A stretch of DNA of 64,000 nucleotides, taken from positions 372,001 to 436,000 of the forward strand of contig KV918772.1 in the NCBI GenBank assembly GCA_002049455.2. Reading direction: 5' to 3'. A model generated the notes under the pieces. It had not been told where the DNA came from and searched no databases. It was given only the letters and a program-made list of their open reading frames with translations. This DNA comes from Porphyra umbilicalis (lineage: Eukaryota > Rhodophyta > Bangiophyceae > Bangiales > Bangiaceae). Position 1 is the first letter of the stretch, and each line of letters opens with the position of its first letter. The translations under genes were made by a program, and so were the position numbers. Below are positions 10,876 through 23,245 of the stretch, in pieces.

Positions 10876-13800
10876 ACCTCTCCTCTACTATGGCGGCCTC
10901 TGGCCATGTGCTTGGTCTGCATATTTGACTGCATGACGTCTGGGATTCAGGCTGTATCATCCTGCGGCGTCGCGAGCGTACATTGATGCAGGGACTGGAT
11001 GAGGGGGGGAGTGGAGGCCAGGGTGGGGGAGTTTGTGCTCGGGGAGAGAGGTGAAGCTGGGAAGTAGAAGAAGCGTTGGGAGAGCGAGGTAGCGAGGTGC
11101 GAGGAACGTGGTGAGGTGCGAGGGACGTGGCGAGGGGGAGCGGCAGTGAAACTGCAAATGACACGCTTTCAAGTGCATGGCAGCCATGTGTGGAGTGCAT
11201 ACATCTCTTCAAGGAGCAACGCCGCTTCCCAGAAGTGTTTAGCCATGATGCTTCCAGCATGTGGTGCGACGATCTCCGGGCGTCATTGCTTTTCGCAGAT
11301 TCTGAAGGGTCGGTGACAGACATCTCACTTCATCCAGGCCAAATACGAAAACTGGCTGTAGTTATCCGGATTTCCAGCGCTGTGAGACTGGTGTCGCTGT
11401 GCTCACCGTACGTGCGGTGCTCGGCGACTCCCTCTTCGCTCACAGCACCTGCGCCGTGTATCATACATGCCCTACTTCTACTCGCTATTGAAGGTGAGTT
11501 GCCCTGCCGCTTCTCCTTGATCTCTGCGCCTCCTGCGTCATTCGTCCACTCGTCCACAGCTGTTTTGGGCTGGTCGTGTGGTCGTGCGGTCGTGCAGGTG
11601 CTGTATATGTGTTGTCTTTCTTACTGGGCCTTTGGAGTTCTTTTTACTCACTCATGCGGTGCAACGTACGTGCGCTTGTCGCGGTGGTCGTTTCTTTATT
11701 TGCATTCCCCCCCCCCCTCCCTCTCCCATTCATCCCCGTTCACTTATGTACTGCCCCTTTCAATGCGTTCTGTTACTCGCTCTTTCAACTGTATGTTTTG
11801 GGATGCCATTCTTTCCCTTCTTGGTAGGGCTTTTCGCAGGGTCGATGCTCGGCAAGCGCGGTTTGTGTTTCACCAATGACGGCGTCGTGGAAGCCAACCG
11901 AGTGAGCGGGTGTGTTGCGAAAAATTGTATGCCATCTGTATGCGCGCGAGTGGAGAGTTTGGGGGGAGTGGACGGAGCGTTGGCGCCGTTGCGGCAACTC
12001 AAAGACGTGCGGTGGAAGCAGGGGGGGTGGCGCGTGAATCGGGTGGTTCAGGCCTGTGCATCTGGCTTGTAGGAGCACCACGTCGACTGTTAGGGTTTGC
12101 TTTAGTGTGTTGGCGTGTGCCAGAGAGAAGCGTGGGCCTTTCTATGGCCACAGTCGTAGCGGTCGCGACAAAAAATTAATCCTTCGTTCTCGAACAGATA
12201 TTAATACGTGTCTCTCTGCTTTATCCCACGCCCGGTTCAGGCATGTTTGTAAGCAGCCATCGAAGTACTACATTCTTTCTCCATTCCTGTATATTTTTTT
12301 CTTATCCAGGGGTGGATAGCAACGCACTCAGGTCGACCGACAAGCGTGGCCCACGACGACGATCGTCCTCAGTGCCTCGGAGTTTTCATTTGACAGTGAG
12401 TTCAAAGTATCACGACAAGTTGAGGGGATGCGCTTATAAACAGTGCGCTGTCGTCGCCGCAGCCGCCGGCGTCGCTGCATTCACCATCGTCGTCGCGCTT
12501 GCCGTCCACGCCCCGCCCCCGCCCCGCCGATCTATCCCGATCCCCCGCCGATCTCGCCTCCGCCCCCCACCTCTTTTTTCTTTCACCACCCCCGCTGCTT
12601 CATCTCCGATCCCCCGCTGATCCCCTCTCCACGACCACGGCAGCACCACTCGCCCCCCCTCCTGATCCACGTGCGATCCTGACCGATCCGCTCGCTACCT
12701 TCTCCCCCATGACTCCTTATCCCCCCTGCTGCTCCATTGCGAGCAGTTGTATCACCCCATGTCGTCTCGGGATCACACTATGCGCTTGATGTTTCAGTTG
12801 TTCCGGTTGACTTTCTCGAAGGAGGGTGCTCTGGGTGGTTTGGGGTGCTTTTCCACTTGCTGGCACGGGGTAAACGTACGAGTTCGCACAGATGGGTCCT
12901 ATCAAGATGTTCCAGAGAGATATAAAGCCATGCAAGACAACATATTGGAGGCGTGAAAGGAGGGTGCGGGGTGCCGGCGGACGTGCACGGGCGTTCGAGG
13001 TGGAGAAAGGAAGGCAGGGTGGACGATTTTCTCTGTCGCGGCCTACCAAACGCCACAAGCGATGTAGAAAGCGTCTGCATAGAAGGGGGGGGGGGTGGCA
13101 TCGACGCCTCACGCTTGTGGGCGCGTCGTGCTCAAGCTGAAGGGAGGGAATGTGTAGCGACGTCATGCCACTGCTCTGGCTGTCATGGTCAAGACCTCGC
13201 GAACACGGCGAATTCGTGCCCCTTGTGACGCGAGGGGTGGACAATTGGAACAGCCCAATCGCAAACTTCTTTGCATGCATGGATTCAACTGCAGGGAAAC
13301 TCCCGCCATCATCGCCTCTCAACCTGGGAAACAGCAATAGACTCTTCGATTCTTGTCGATCAAACTTAGATCTGGCGTCGAATGCAACGCGATTGGGCTG
13401 GGTTCCTCGTCCTGGTTCTCCAAGGAAGATCGACAAAAGGGCTGTACAGGAATGGAGAAAGTCTGTATCGACGCCTCATCGCCGGATCGATAGCCCAGTC
13501 TCGTATCAATGTACGACGAAGACCGGCTTCGATACGGCATCGATGCCTATCGACATGCATCGAGAATGGGGGCTTGATGTAAATCGGCCAGGGACAGAAG
13601 ATAGCAACCGGTGTCGGAAGTTTGGCGTGCACGCGCGATGGTCGTCATGTATGGTGCGTGTCCCAAAATTGAGACATCGCGGTTTTTTCTTTTTTTCTCG
13701 GCCCACTGGCCTTCTGCAACTGTCCGATCATGTAATGAGACCCTCTCAGTCCTACTGTGCTTCCAGAACAGCCCCTGACAGTGTGAGCAGAGGTGGCACA

Positions 13801-14180
13801 TCCTGACGTGTCATGCAGGAAAGTGTCATTCATTTAAACTTCGACAGGTGGCGATCACGCGGCCCAATTAAATGCACAGATACTAGAGCAGGCATGTGCT
13901 GACAATTTGTGCACGAAGAAAAGGGCACCACCATACCAATAAAAACGTGAAAAAGACCCCCATGTAGCCCCCTGTGACGAAAACATGATTTGGGACACCC
14001 CTCATCGAAGCTGCAGTTCGCACAAGAGCTTTGGCGTTGCAAACCTTGAGGCAGTGATTGAGAACCTGATCTGCGAGTGAAACCGTTTGCCTCACAAGCG
14101 CGCAAGAGGGAGGGAGGACGAAAAGAGCTCGATGAAGGCCGGCATCAATCAGAATTCTCCAATCAAAACTCGCCGTGCAA
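10876..14180. other. No supported gene
   Basis: Mixed sequence. Features seen: a plausible intron-like tract at about 11494-11559 (GTGAGT start, pyrimidine-rich, ACAG end), a C-run near 11705-11718, and C-rich repeats of GATCCCCCGCC type at 12530-12680. Open frames are under 260 codons, overlap on both strands and contain no domain I recognise. Confidence 0.4.
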
Positions 14181-14188
14181 AAAACCGA

Positions 14189-14260
14189 GGAATTGAACTC
14201 GGGTCGCCCGCGCAAAGAAACCAGGCGCTATCAGGGCGTGCGAGACCTCCACCTCCGCTA
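14189..14260 (-). ncRNA. tRNA-like A and B boxes (degenerate tRNA or SINE head)
   Basis: On the minus strand TAGCGGAGGTGG (14260-14249) fits the Pol III A box and GAGTTCAATTCC (14200-14189) fits the B box, 60 nt apart, followed by a T run. A five-pair T-arm (CCGAG/CTCGG) can be drawn but with an 8-nt loop, and the acceptor stem does not close. This is more likely a tRNA-derived element or pseudo-tRNA than a working tRNA gene. Confidence 0.35.
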
Positions 14261-14402
14261 CGCCCCCACTGCGTCCAGAGTGCGTGCTGCACGCATGATG
14301 GAGCGCGGAATTTTTTTTGGCACCCCGCACGCTCTACGAAGGCGCCTGTGCAATGTTTCCGGGGGCAAATCCCAGAGGCAGCCACACTCCGCTCTGCGCG
14401 AG

Positions 14403-14494
14403 AAACGCAGTGTCCTCTCGGCACCCTCGATGCCCGGTTCCGGCGCTCCGCGCCTACGCTTGGCCCCCGAGGGTGCCTCGCTGACACTGCGTTT
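14403..14494. repeat. Inverted repeat (27-nt arms)
   Basis: Arms at 14403-14429 and 14468-14494 pair as AAACGCAGTGTC and GGCACCCTCG with their complements, separated by a 5-nt internal mismatch loop; the spacer is 38 nt. It lies next to the tRNA-like boxes and may belong to the same element. Confidence 0.7.
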
Positions 14495-14898
14495 TTCGCC
14501 GCAGTGCTCGCTGCGAAATATATATGGAAAGATGACCCGTGCATTCCGGGGCATGTGATTGGTTGGAACGCGTGAGATCCACCAATGAGAGACCCGCGCA
14601 ACGCTAGCATCCCGCCGTCGATGTGAGGAGGCCTCAAAGGTCTCGGTGAAGTACAATCTTGTCTCGCAAATGGGATGGTCGCTTCCTACATGCAATCCTT
14701 TAACCCCAAGAACCTAAAAAAGAATGGCTCCAAGATCGGGGCTACCCTACGGGAAATATTCGCCTGGATAGTGCGGCCCCATCACTCAATGCCCAGGCCA
14801 CAGCGACTCATCGATGAGTTTTTTCGACTCAATAGATGAGTCTTCTTGACTCAAAAGTGATTCACCAGAGGCTTCAGGAATGGGACTATCCTGGCTTC

Positions 14899-14952
14899 TG
14901 ATTGGTCCTCAGGACCAGACAACCTGCGCTGTTGATTGGTCCTCAGGACCAG
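14899..14952. repeat. Duplicated palindrome with CCAAT-type flank
   Basis: The 20-mer TGATTGGTCCTCAGGACCAG occurs at 14899-14918 and again at 14933-14952. Each copy holds the palindrome TGGTCCTCAGGACCA and an ATTGG (reverse CCAAT) word. It resembles a paired protein-binding site just upstream of Tc1 copy 1, but lies outside that element. Confidence 0.6.
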
Positions 14953-15015
14953 GTCAGGGAAGTACGACAGATATTCACGCTCGCTGACTAACCAATAGTA
15001 GCATTGGTTTACTTA

Positions 15016-17664
15016 AAGTATATCCCCTTCTATTAGACCCCTGAGAACAGTAATATTTTTGTCTCGCTATTGCTCGGCCGCATGAACAGCTCTTTGCGAG
15101 CGGATTCCTCGTGCGCAATAGAGACCCACTCGACATCCTTGTTCCAAATATTGGGACGCATAGGCATTCGAGAAGCGTCTCATCGTCGAGCCTGGACACA
15201 GCACAAAACTGTCTCTGGGGGCTTTTCGCCGTCCCTACCCGACAAGAAAAGACACCAACCAGGAATTTGGCCTCCAGCCAATGTCCCCATATCTTGTCGA
15301 GTCATACTGGCCAGTGGTCGCGGTATTTCAGCTGACATGAAGGTTTGCAGAGGCTTGCCAAGACGGTCGTAGCTAAGAAGCGCAAAATTCTTGCAACGAT
15401 TGAAAATCGTCCATCCGAATTGTGGGGCTACTTTGAAGATCTCTTGATCCGCCGAGTGCGCATCTTTTATCCGAGGTCGGCGAGCCTGGGCAATCAGGCG
15501 CTTCGCGCGCACGCGCTTTTTTTGCCCCAGCCTTGCACAATGCGGGCTGCTGTGGCCGACTGAGCCCGTGCGCTCCGCCTCGCGCTAGGCCGCCCCCGAC
15601 TGTGTCGTGCCCTTCTGGTTCCCCGCGCGCCCCTCCGCCCCGCACATTCTCCCGACGCCCTTCCCCTCCAAGCCACCCTGCGCCCCCGACCACCCATCTG
15701 CTCGCGCCTGAGTGCTCTGGGTGTTGCCTTACGCAGTGAGTCGCAATGCCGACCACGCGTGCGGTCGCGCGGAAGCCGCACACGCGCGTGCGCGCGGTGC
15801 GCCGCATCACATGAGAAGTCGTGCTTCTTGTTGGCAGGCTGCGTGCCTTTTTTACCTCAGAACGTGATAACCATGCCGCAGAGATGCCGGAGCAGACCGT
15901 TGACAGCATGGCGGCGGAGACTGGGCTGAGCCGCAGCACGGTTATCCGTATCGTGAACGGGGAGTATGCCGATACTCGACCCTTCTCGGGGAAGCGGGAG
16001 CGTCGTGTGATCAAGCGTCGCGTTCCTGCCTCTGAGCTTTCGCGCGTGCGCGAGACCGTGTACACCCAGTACGCAGATAAGACTGTTCCCACATTAGACA
16101 GCACCCTCGCACTATTGGAGGAAGGCGCAGGTGATGGCGAAGACCTCTCCGACTACAAGTGGTCTTGATCAACGCTTCACAGAGCAATGACGGACCTGAG
16201 GTTCAACTTCTCACGGCGCCCCAACCACTATGATGTGTCTCGCGAGAAGCGGTCTATCGTCAAGCAACGTGAAAACTTCATTAAGAAGATGCGGGAGTAT
16301 CGTGCAGACGAGCGCACTATCTTCCACACCGACGAGACCTGGGCAAACAAGAACATGACGCCAGGGCGGATTTGGACGGACAAGTCGTCACGCGCTCGCC
16401 TAAACGTGCCATATGGAAAGGGAGCACGGATCATCATCGCGCAGGTCGGGTCACGCAAGACAGGCCTCGTGCCAGGTGCAAGTCTCGTCTTCAAGGGCAA
16501 GAAGAAGAAAGGCGACTACCACGGCGAAATGAACTCGGTGGTGTGGCTCAAGTGGCTTCAAGACCAAGTGCTTCCCAAGATTGGCGGTGCGGTACTTGTC
16601 GTCGACCGAGCTCCCTACCATATGAAGCTGACCGATGAATCCCGACCGGCTGATTCATCGATAAAGAAGAGCCAGCTGTCTGATTGTCTCGAGGAGCACG
16701 ACGCGGCACCGACCAACTGGCCGCCGACGTGGCGCTCAGCGAAGACCGTGGCGCAAATGCGCGCCCAGGCCGCCAAGCATCGCATGACACCACGCTACTT
16801 GGTGCAAGACTTGGCGGAGGAGTTTGACGTCTCAATCATCTTCTCTCCTCTGGCACACCCAGAGCTCAACCCAATTGAGATGGTGTGGGGCACCGTGAAG
16901 GTTGCTCTGCGCTATGCCAACGTCACTTTCAACCTTACGCGTCTCCGCGAGCTCGTCGACGTGGAGTTCAACAAGATTTCGGCAGCGATCTGGGCGAAGT
17001 ACGAGGACCACGCCATCAGTATGGAGGACTACTACATGGACATGGCCGCCATGAGGGCGGAGGTGGAGGACCGTGCCGATGAGATAGACATTGAGCTGGA
17101 GGACGCTGAGGTGGACGGTGTGAACGGTTGTAGCTCCAGTGAGGAGGATGGGGAGGATGAGGCAGACAAGAATGAGGAAGACGGGGAGCGAATGCGACTT
17201 TGTCGGCGTGGGCATGATTTGATTTGGGCGTTGACTGAGAAATGTTTTGAGGGAGTCACAGATTTTAGCATGTCAAAACGGCTTGCTTGGCGCCAGCGCT
17301 TCAATTTATGATGCGCGGCGCTTCCGGCATCGAAGATCATTGGATGTGGTCGCGCGAGCATCGCGTGTTGATCTCTTGTCTCTTTGAATCTGTGTAAAGT
17401 AGCCCCTCAAGTTGGGATCAAGTCCAAATAGGATTCGACCAAATCTGAGATGGTCCGGAACGGACGGTATCGGTGTGACCAGATCGATGCCACCGGAGGT
17501 GTACACACCACAGCGGCCGATGAACTGCGCTTCTCAACGTGATTTTTGGTATGCTCACGCGGAACTTGTCATCGATGGCTACTACAAAGTTTGAAAACGT
17601 TTAGAGCAAGCACGCCAACGAGATGCTCCAACACACCAGGTGTCTTATAGAATGGGATAGACTT
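15016..17664 (+). mobile_element. Tc1/mariner-type transposon, copy 1
   Basis: Ends read inwards as AAGTATATCCCCTTCTATTA (left) and AAGTCTATCCCATTCTATAA (right), an imperfect inverted repeat of about 26 bp. Each end is preceded by TA (15014-15015, 17665-17666), the usual Tc1/mariner target duplication. The element is 2,649 bp and carries one transposase gene. Copy 2 at 47751-51878 has matching ends and the same internal order in the opposite orientation. Confidence 0.85.
15821..17311 (+). pseudogene. IS630/Tc1/mariner-superfamily transposase with one in-frame TGA
   Basis: One reading frame of 497 codons is split by TGA at 16166-16168. The N-terminal part (from 15821) has a helix-turn-helix-like segment (MAAETGLSRSTVIRIVNGEY). 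The C-terminal part holds the DDE core: HTDETW (first Asp), LVVDRAPYH (second Asp) and LNPIEMVW (Glu), followed by an acidic tail rich in Glu and Asp. In copy 2 the codon at the TGA position is CGA (Arg), so the stop is a lesion in this copy. The spacing from the second Asp to the Glu is about 90 residues, far longer than the 34-41 of classical Tc1/mariner and closer to long-spaced families such as DD82E. The 5' limit is the first open codon used here; the true start may be slightly upstream. Confidence 0.85.
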
Positions 17665-17666
17665 TA

Positions 17667-20039
17667 GTGCCACGGAGCGATCTGCGTAGTGCCGTGTCAC
17701 GACCAACCTACACCACACTCACCAGACAGGCCCCGCCACCAACAAGCCCCACCTGCTCCTTGGTGTCGGGGAACGAGCCGGGCGGAACACATGAGACAGC
17801 AGCGAAGGAAAGACAAAACAGAACGCAAGAGAAGAGAAAAAGCAAAGCAACACGCCAAATAAACGAAGAGGATGACCAGCAGCGCAAGAAACGAACAAGC
17901 TCATACCGTCAGAACCTCTTCTAAGGTGGACCTCTGCACAGTGCACAGGACAGTGTTTCCCTCCCCCGTCCACCAGAGAATCATCCGCGAGTAATACGTC
18001 CCCCACACCCCACCAGAATCACACCCGAGGAACCGAGAGAGATGCAACATGCCAACAAAAGGAGGCGATACAGTCGCGGGGACTTACCAGTCGGGATGGT
18101 GGCAACGGAGGCCACCGAGAATAGATGCTCAAGCGACGGAGGCGGGCGGTGAAGGCGGGGGGGTCGCGGCAGGGCGGGATCGCGGTGCGGGAGGGGCGCG
18201 ACTTACGGTGGTCAAGGCGGAGGGAATGATGATGGGGGGGGAAGACGACAGTGACGGGTGATGTCGAGGGGGCGGGGAGGGCGAGGGGAACACACGGCGG
18301 CAGAAGACGGCGCGGTAACAGAGAACTACGGCGGCTGCGTAGCAGTCGAGTGCGAAGCAGGCGAGTGCGAGAGGCGGCCGACGTCAACTGGTTCAAGAGG
18401 GTGCACCCCTGCCACGCGGCGTCTCATCCGGCTACTGCAACTAAGCGGAACGGCGCGGCACGACCGCGTCAGAGTGTCAGTCGGACGGTCCAGCAGCCGC
18501 TGTGGGTAGAAAGATTCCACGGCTGTAGGTCACTAAGGGCACGTTTATCAACGTTTGCTTCTTCTCCCATACCATCGGTTTCAGAGCGCCACGATGTGGG
18601 CCGTTGTCACCTTGTCATTGGCTGCTTGACCCAATACGAACTAATGCAGCGAATATGCTGAAAGAAGAAAAGTACTTGATAGAACAGAAAGCTGCATGTG
18701 CTGTTCGACTTGGGAACGGACAGTGCAGCAAGGTGCATTCGAACCGAGCCCGTAGTTTCGAGAAAAGGGCGGATGCGGTGGGTGCACAATATGAAGCCGA
18801 TTGAGTGGCAAACACGATGAATCTTCCGCTATTGATAGAAGAGGCCATTCGATCATCATGAAAAAAGAAGACACGTTGACGGATAGAAGGAGGCTACAAG
18901 CTTGAACACTCCGAATATGGCGCGATCGTTGTTCATTTTGGGTAATCACCACCTGTCGAGATGTAGAAAGGGACGTAAAAGACCCGACGCGTGGCGTCTG
19001 AACCCGATTCGTGGCGGCTCAAGTCGATCTGGAGACAATCTCCCTCAGTGATGTTGCATTCCTGGCTCGCGGCCTTGACAACGTGGCGCCCGCAACGAGG
19101 CCGTCCTGCGTGCTCAATATGCATCGTGTTTGTGCGAAACCTGTCGATACTATTGCCGCACGAGGCGGCCTGGACCATCGCGTGCGACGGGCTCCGGGAA
19201 GCTCGAAAGCCGAGCTGGGGCACAGTGAATCATCAACCAAGTGAGGGCCCATAGAAGGCCAGGTGCGCCTTGGATGAGCAGACCAACGATCGCCCCGCAG
19301 AGGCGATCAAGGCACCGTCTGGGGATAGAAAAGGATTCCGACGTCAGTGAAACGGTTTACATGCATTGATTGCACCACAATGGCTGTTTTCGAGCCGGGT
19401 TTTTTGGGAAGTAGCCTTCACAATAGGCCCTCGTAACAGTTTCGGTGGGGGGTGGGCGATCATTGGGGATTGACTGTAGTCCCTGACACTGATGTACGAG
19501 GGCCCCGTAGGACCGCGGTGGGCGTGCGCCTGTCATAGCGATGGAGGGCGCCGCGCAGCCATCCACGTGTCGTTGAGTTGACTGAAGGACGCGCCGGTCG
19601 TTTGATGCCTCACCCGTGTGCTGTCCGAAAAAACGGCAGCACTGGTGATTTTATTGTGCACTGTTGTTGACTAGAATTGGTGCCCGTCGTGCCAAGCATC
19701 GGTTCCTGAGACAGTGAAAAATGAAGGCACTGCAGCAAAAGTGGAGCCAGGACGAAGCGTGGGAGCGCAAGGCGTGAGAGCGCGGGGAAGAGGGCTCTCT
19801 CAGCATCGGCAGTGACCACCCCCGTGCCCCGTGAATGCCTGTCCACAGCACCCAATATCTCGCCGACAGCTGTGGACTGCCCGACCGCATCTCCCAGCAG
19901 ACAAGCGTATGGCCATCACCCTTTCATCACACCCCTCAAGCGGCGACTGAAGCGTTGCTGTTTCCTGGGATCACTCTACGCCGCGAGACGTACATTTTCT
20001 CTTTTCCTCACCTCCTACAGGCCGTTTATTCCGAGTGGC
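17667..20039. other. No supported gene
   Basis: Purine-rich at 17770-18400 on the plus strand, then mixed sequence. Only short overlapping frames occur, with no domain, repeat or terminal structure that I can define. Confidence 0.45.
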
Positions 20040-20480
20040 ATGGGGGGCAATGCTGGCGATGACAATGGTGCTCCTTGCTGTTCGCGTGCTGACCATCTTG
20101 GCCCACGAATGAGTGCTGTAGACAGCGCGTCTTCCTCCCCCCCCGGGGCCCGCGCGGCACAGCGCCTAGCGGAGATGCTCGCGGAGCACTGTGCGGCTGA
20201 CGTGGCCCGCGCTGGGGCCGTCAGGCGCGATAGCGCTCGCACTATGAAAGAGCGCTGGGCGAAGCCGGATGCGAAGGAGGCCAGGTATAAGGCCGCGGTC
20301 GCCACTGACCGCAAGGTGGCCGCTGCGGCCAAAGCCGTTGCCAAGACCGCGAGCAGGGCCACAAGCAAGGCCGCAAGCAAGGCCGACGTCAAACAGGAGG
20401 AGGATCCGCAGGCGGTGGCGTCGGGGAAATGCGCTCCCGCCCATGTGGGCCGCGGCGTTGGCGGCTGCTGTCGCCGGTAG
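20040..20480 (+). CDS. Hypothetical Ala/Lys-rich protein
   Basis: A frame of about 146 codons from ATG 20040 (or ATG 20109). The C-terminal half is a run of AVAKTASRATSKAASKAD-type residues predicted to be a basic amphipathic helix or disordered, ending in a Cys/Gly/Arg tail. The frame is open upstream to 19812, and a CTCACCTCCTACAG tract at about 20007-20021 could be a splice acceptor. No family recognised. Composition alone could keep this frame open, so the call is weak. Confidence 0.25.
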   Translation: MGGNAGDDNGAPCCSRADHLGPRMSAVDSASSSPPGARAAQRLAEMLAEHCAADVARAGAVRRDSARTMKERWAKPDAKEARYKAAVATDRKVAAAAKAVAKTASRATSKAASKADVKQEEDPQAVASGKCAPAHVGRGVGGCCRR

Positions 20481-21584
20481 GGCCGGTGGGGGCGTTGCGA
20501 CGGCGGAGCGCAGGGGCGGCTGCAGCAGCGGCGGGGGGGGGGTTGCGGCCCCGCGCGCGACGGTGCCGGATGCAGCCGCTGCGGCGAGCGGCTGTGGCTG
20601 TTGTGGGCGGGTGCGACGGTGGCAGGGGGGAGTGGTGGAGGCGGCGGGGCGCGGCGTCCCGCACGTGTTTGCTGCGGCGGTGCTGCGGCGCGCGGCGGCA
20701 GTGCCCACCAGCGGCTCGTCCCGTGCGGGCGGAGGTGCCGGGGGGTGGCGGGCCTCCCGTGCGCGTTGTGTTTCGAATCGTTTTGTAGGAGAGCTCTATT
20801 TCTTTCACTGTACCCATCCCTTTTACTTCTTGACGTGCAAGCCACAACCGTGGAAGCCCACAACAGGCATCCTGCAATCGAATGCGGCCCACCCAGTGGT
20901 TTCGTTTGTGTCTATGTCATACAGCAGCAAACGACAGCTGCGAAGAGGCTACGTACCAGGATGACGGCACCGCATAGTAGCAGAGAGGCATGTGGGGCAA
21001 AGGCGGTTGCATGTCCCTGGTCGACAAAGCATGGTGCTCGAAGAGGGTGCCGTCCAATCAAGGACCAATGTGCAGATATTCAGTGAACAGCGAATGTCCT
21101 TTGCAGGCAGCCAATGACTGGGACGTGTCTTCTGGATCAAACCCCTTTTTCACGCATATCTCCCTGACACGCGCCGGGTTCATTCAGTATGATCAGGATT
21201 GAAAAGCCTTTTAGGGCCCTCTGCAGACATTGGAAGAAAGCAGAGGAGGTCGCTGTGCCGCCGTGTGGTCGCATCATCACCCGACCAAATGTCATACAAG
21301 ATGTCATATGTCAAGGCGATGACCTAGACACGCCCACGCAACCACGCCGGAAAGGTGTTTACAGGTGCTACGCACTTGCTTCATGGAGGGTCCGCACAGT
21401 TTATGGACTGCCGCGAAGACGCAGACGTGGGGCCTAGGCGACAGGGATGAAGACAACTGTACTCTGTCGGCTGGCACGATTACACTTGGCGCAGCAGCGC
21501 GATCTCGCGCCACGTTGCACCCGTCCCCCGCGGCGGCTCCCCCGTCGCTCCGCGCGGCAGCTGCGCCGTCGTCCTGTGCGTGCG

Positions 21585-21690
21585 CCGCGCCGCCGTCCGG
21601 CGCGTCAGCCGCGCGGCCGTCAGGCGCGTCGGCCACACCGCCGTCGGGCGCGTCAGCCGCACCGCCGTCCGGCCCGGCGGCCGCCACACC
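21585..21690 (+). repeat. 24-bp minisatellite
   Basis: About four tandem units of the form CCGCCGTCNGGCGCGTCAGC, period 24. Because 24 is a multiple of three, a plus-strand frame (21365-21781) reads PSGASAAP repeats. I regard the frame as a by-product of the repeat. Confidence 0.6.
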
Positions 21691-23027
21691 GGCCGGCCCA
21701 TCGGCAGTCCCGCCTTCCATCGTGGCTGGCCTGTCCAACAGAAACGGTCTCCCCTTCTGTGGCCGGCACATAGGCCTCTAGAAACGGCCTTCATGGAGCC
21801 TCTCCATTGGCTGTTCGACGCCATGAACGGCCGCCGCCACACCGTCGTCAGAACTTCTTGCCGCAAGGATGAATATCGAAGGTTCCTTTGAAGCTCCCAG
21901 GCTTTATTTGGCTGAGCATGGCCTGTGGCGCGTGACAGTTGACGCCTGACTCCCAAGAAAAACAGGATCTTACCCTGCACCCGAGCTGAAGTGTGGACAT
22001 GCGCTGCCGCCGCCTGCAGGGGATTCAGTCTCACTTTCTCACAAGGGTCGTAAGCGGTGCCACGACGGGTTCAAGTGGTGCCCTCTGACCGTCCTGCCGC
22101 GGACCCCGTCAAGAGCCACGGCACGGGCCATGTGGGCCATTCTTTTTTGCTTCCACGCCTCTTTCACTGTGCTGCCAATTTTGTTGGGGGCCTCGACCTG
22201 CGGGCCCCTTGGGTGCCTCACGAGACACACTCAGGCTACGGATGCGTGACGCATGCATGCTGGACAGGTGCAATTTGATGTTGCGAACTGTGTCAATTGT
22301 GGCACCCAATGACCCTCAAAATCAGTTTGTCTGAGTCTTGATTTTATTGTGCGCATATGTTTACTGGTGCGCACGAAGGCAGAGTGAAGTAGACCACTCT
22401 CCGGTTCAAAGTTCTAACAAACGAATTGCTCCGATGGTTTAGGAAGGGGCTCCGGTCGCGCAAGAGAAATACGTTGCATCGCCGCCTCTTGGGCACAGCT
22501 GGGGATCTCTCGGCTGGTGTTCCACGCCTCGCGGCCCCACGCGCTTGCAAGCTGTCAGACCACGTGATGCCCCCCGACTCACGAGCCTGTTGAGGCGCGT
22601 CGGCTGACACACGGCGGGACACGCACGGCGCGCATGACCGCGGCGGCCGCTGGCCCTGATCAAACTAGTCGGGAGGCAGGTGTGACCGAGGTGGCGACCA
22701 GCCGCTCCACGCGGCCGTCCGTCCTCCCTGTCTCCATTAGTGTGCTGCCGCGTGCGACAGCCCTCCAAGGCCTGCGTGTGTGCCTTTCGGCAACTGTGCC
22801 CTCGCCGGTACTCCGACGATTTTATCCTGTTGCCGTCTATTGGCGCCTCTGGTGCGTCCCCGACTCCCACGGCAGCTCACAGTGGAACGCTCCACGCTCT
22901 GTCACGCAGCCACCCACCACCGCGCCTCGCCGTTTGTTTGAGCTGTGCGGGGGTGGCGTTGGTGGGTCGCGCATTTTTCGTTTTCCGTTCTTTTGTTGCA
23001 GGCCCGACGAGGGCCATATCCGCCCCC

Positions 23028-23105
23028 GCCGTGCGGCCATCTCGTCCCACGCCGTGCGGCCATCTCGTCCTCCGCCGTGCGGCCATCTCGTCCCCCGCCG
23101 TGCGT
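23028..23105. repeat. 23-bp tandem repeat, four units
   Basis: GTGCGGCCAT recurs at 23031, 23054 and 23077, with a fourth partial unit at 23100, an exact 23-bp period. It follows a polypyrimidine-TTGCAG tract at about 22980-23001 that resembles a splice acceptor, upstream of the ORF at 23246. Confidence 0.8.
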
Positions 23106-23245
23106 GACTCCTGTGTGTGTGCCTGTTGGCCATTCTGAGCGATTCTTGGGTGCCTTTGCGTACGCGGGCCTACAGTGGCCTTTTGAGCTGTCTGGGGTTC
23201 CCATTTGAGCCCCCCTCCTCTCCCCACCAGTCCCCCCTCTCAACG

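Noticed and set aside
14189-14260. Functional tRNA gene
   Set aside because: A and B boxes fit, but the acceptor stem does not pair and the T-loop has 8 nt; recorded only as tRNA-like.
16166-16168. TGA in Tc1 copy 1 as programmed read-through
   Set aside because: Copy 2 has CGA at the same codon and its own TAA elsewhere, so independent point mutation is the simpler explanation.
20015-20863. 282-codon minus-strand ORF
   Set aside because: Pro/Ala/Arg-rich shadow of GC-rich DNA, opposite other open frames; no domain.
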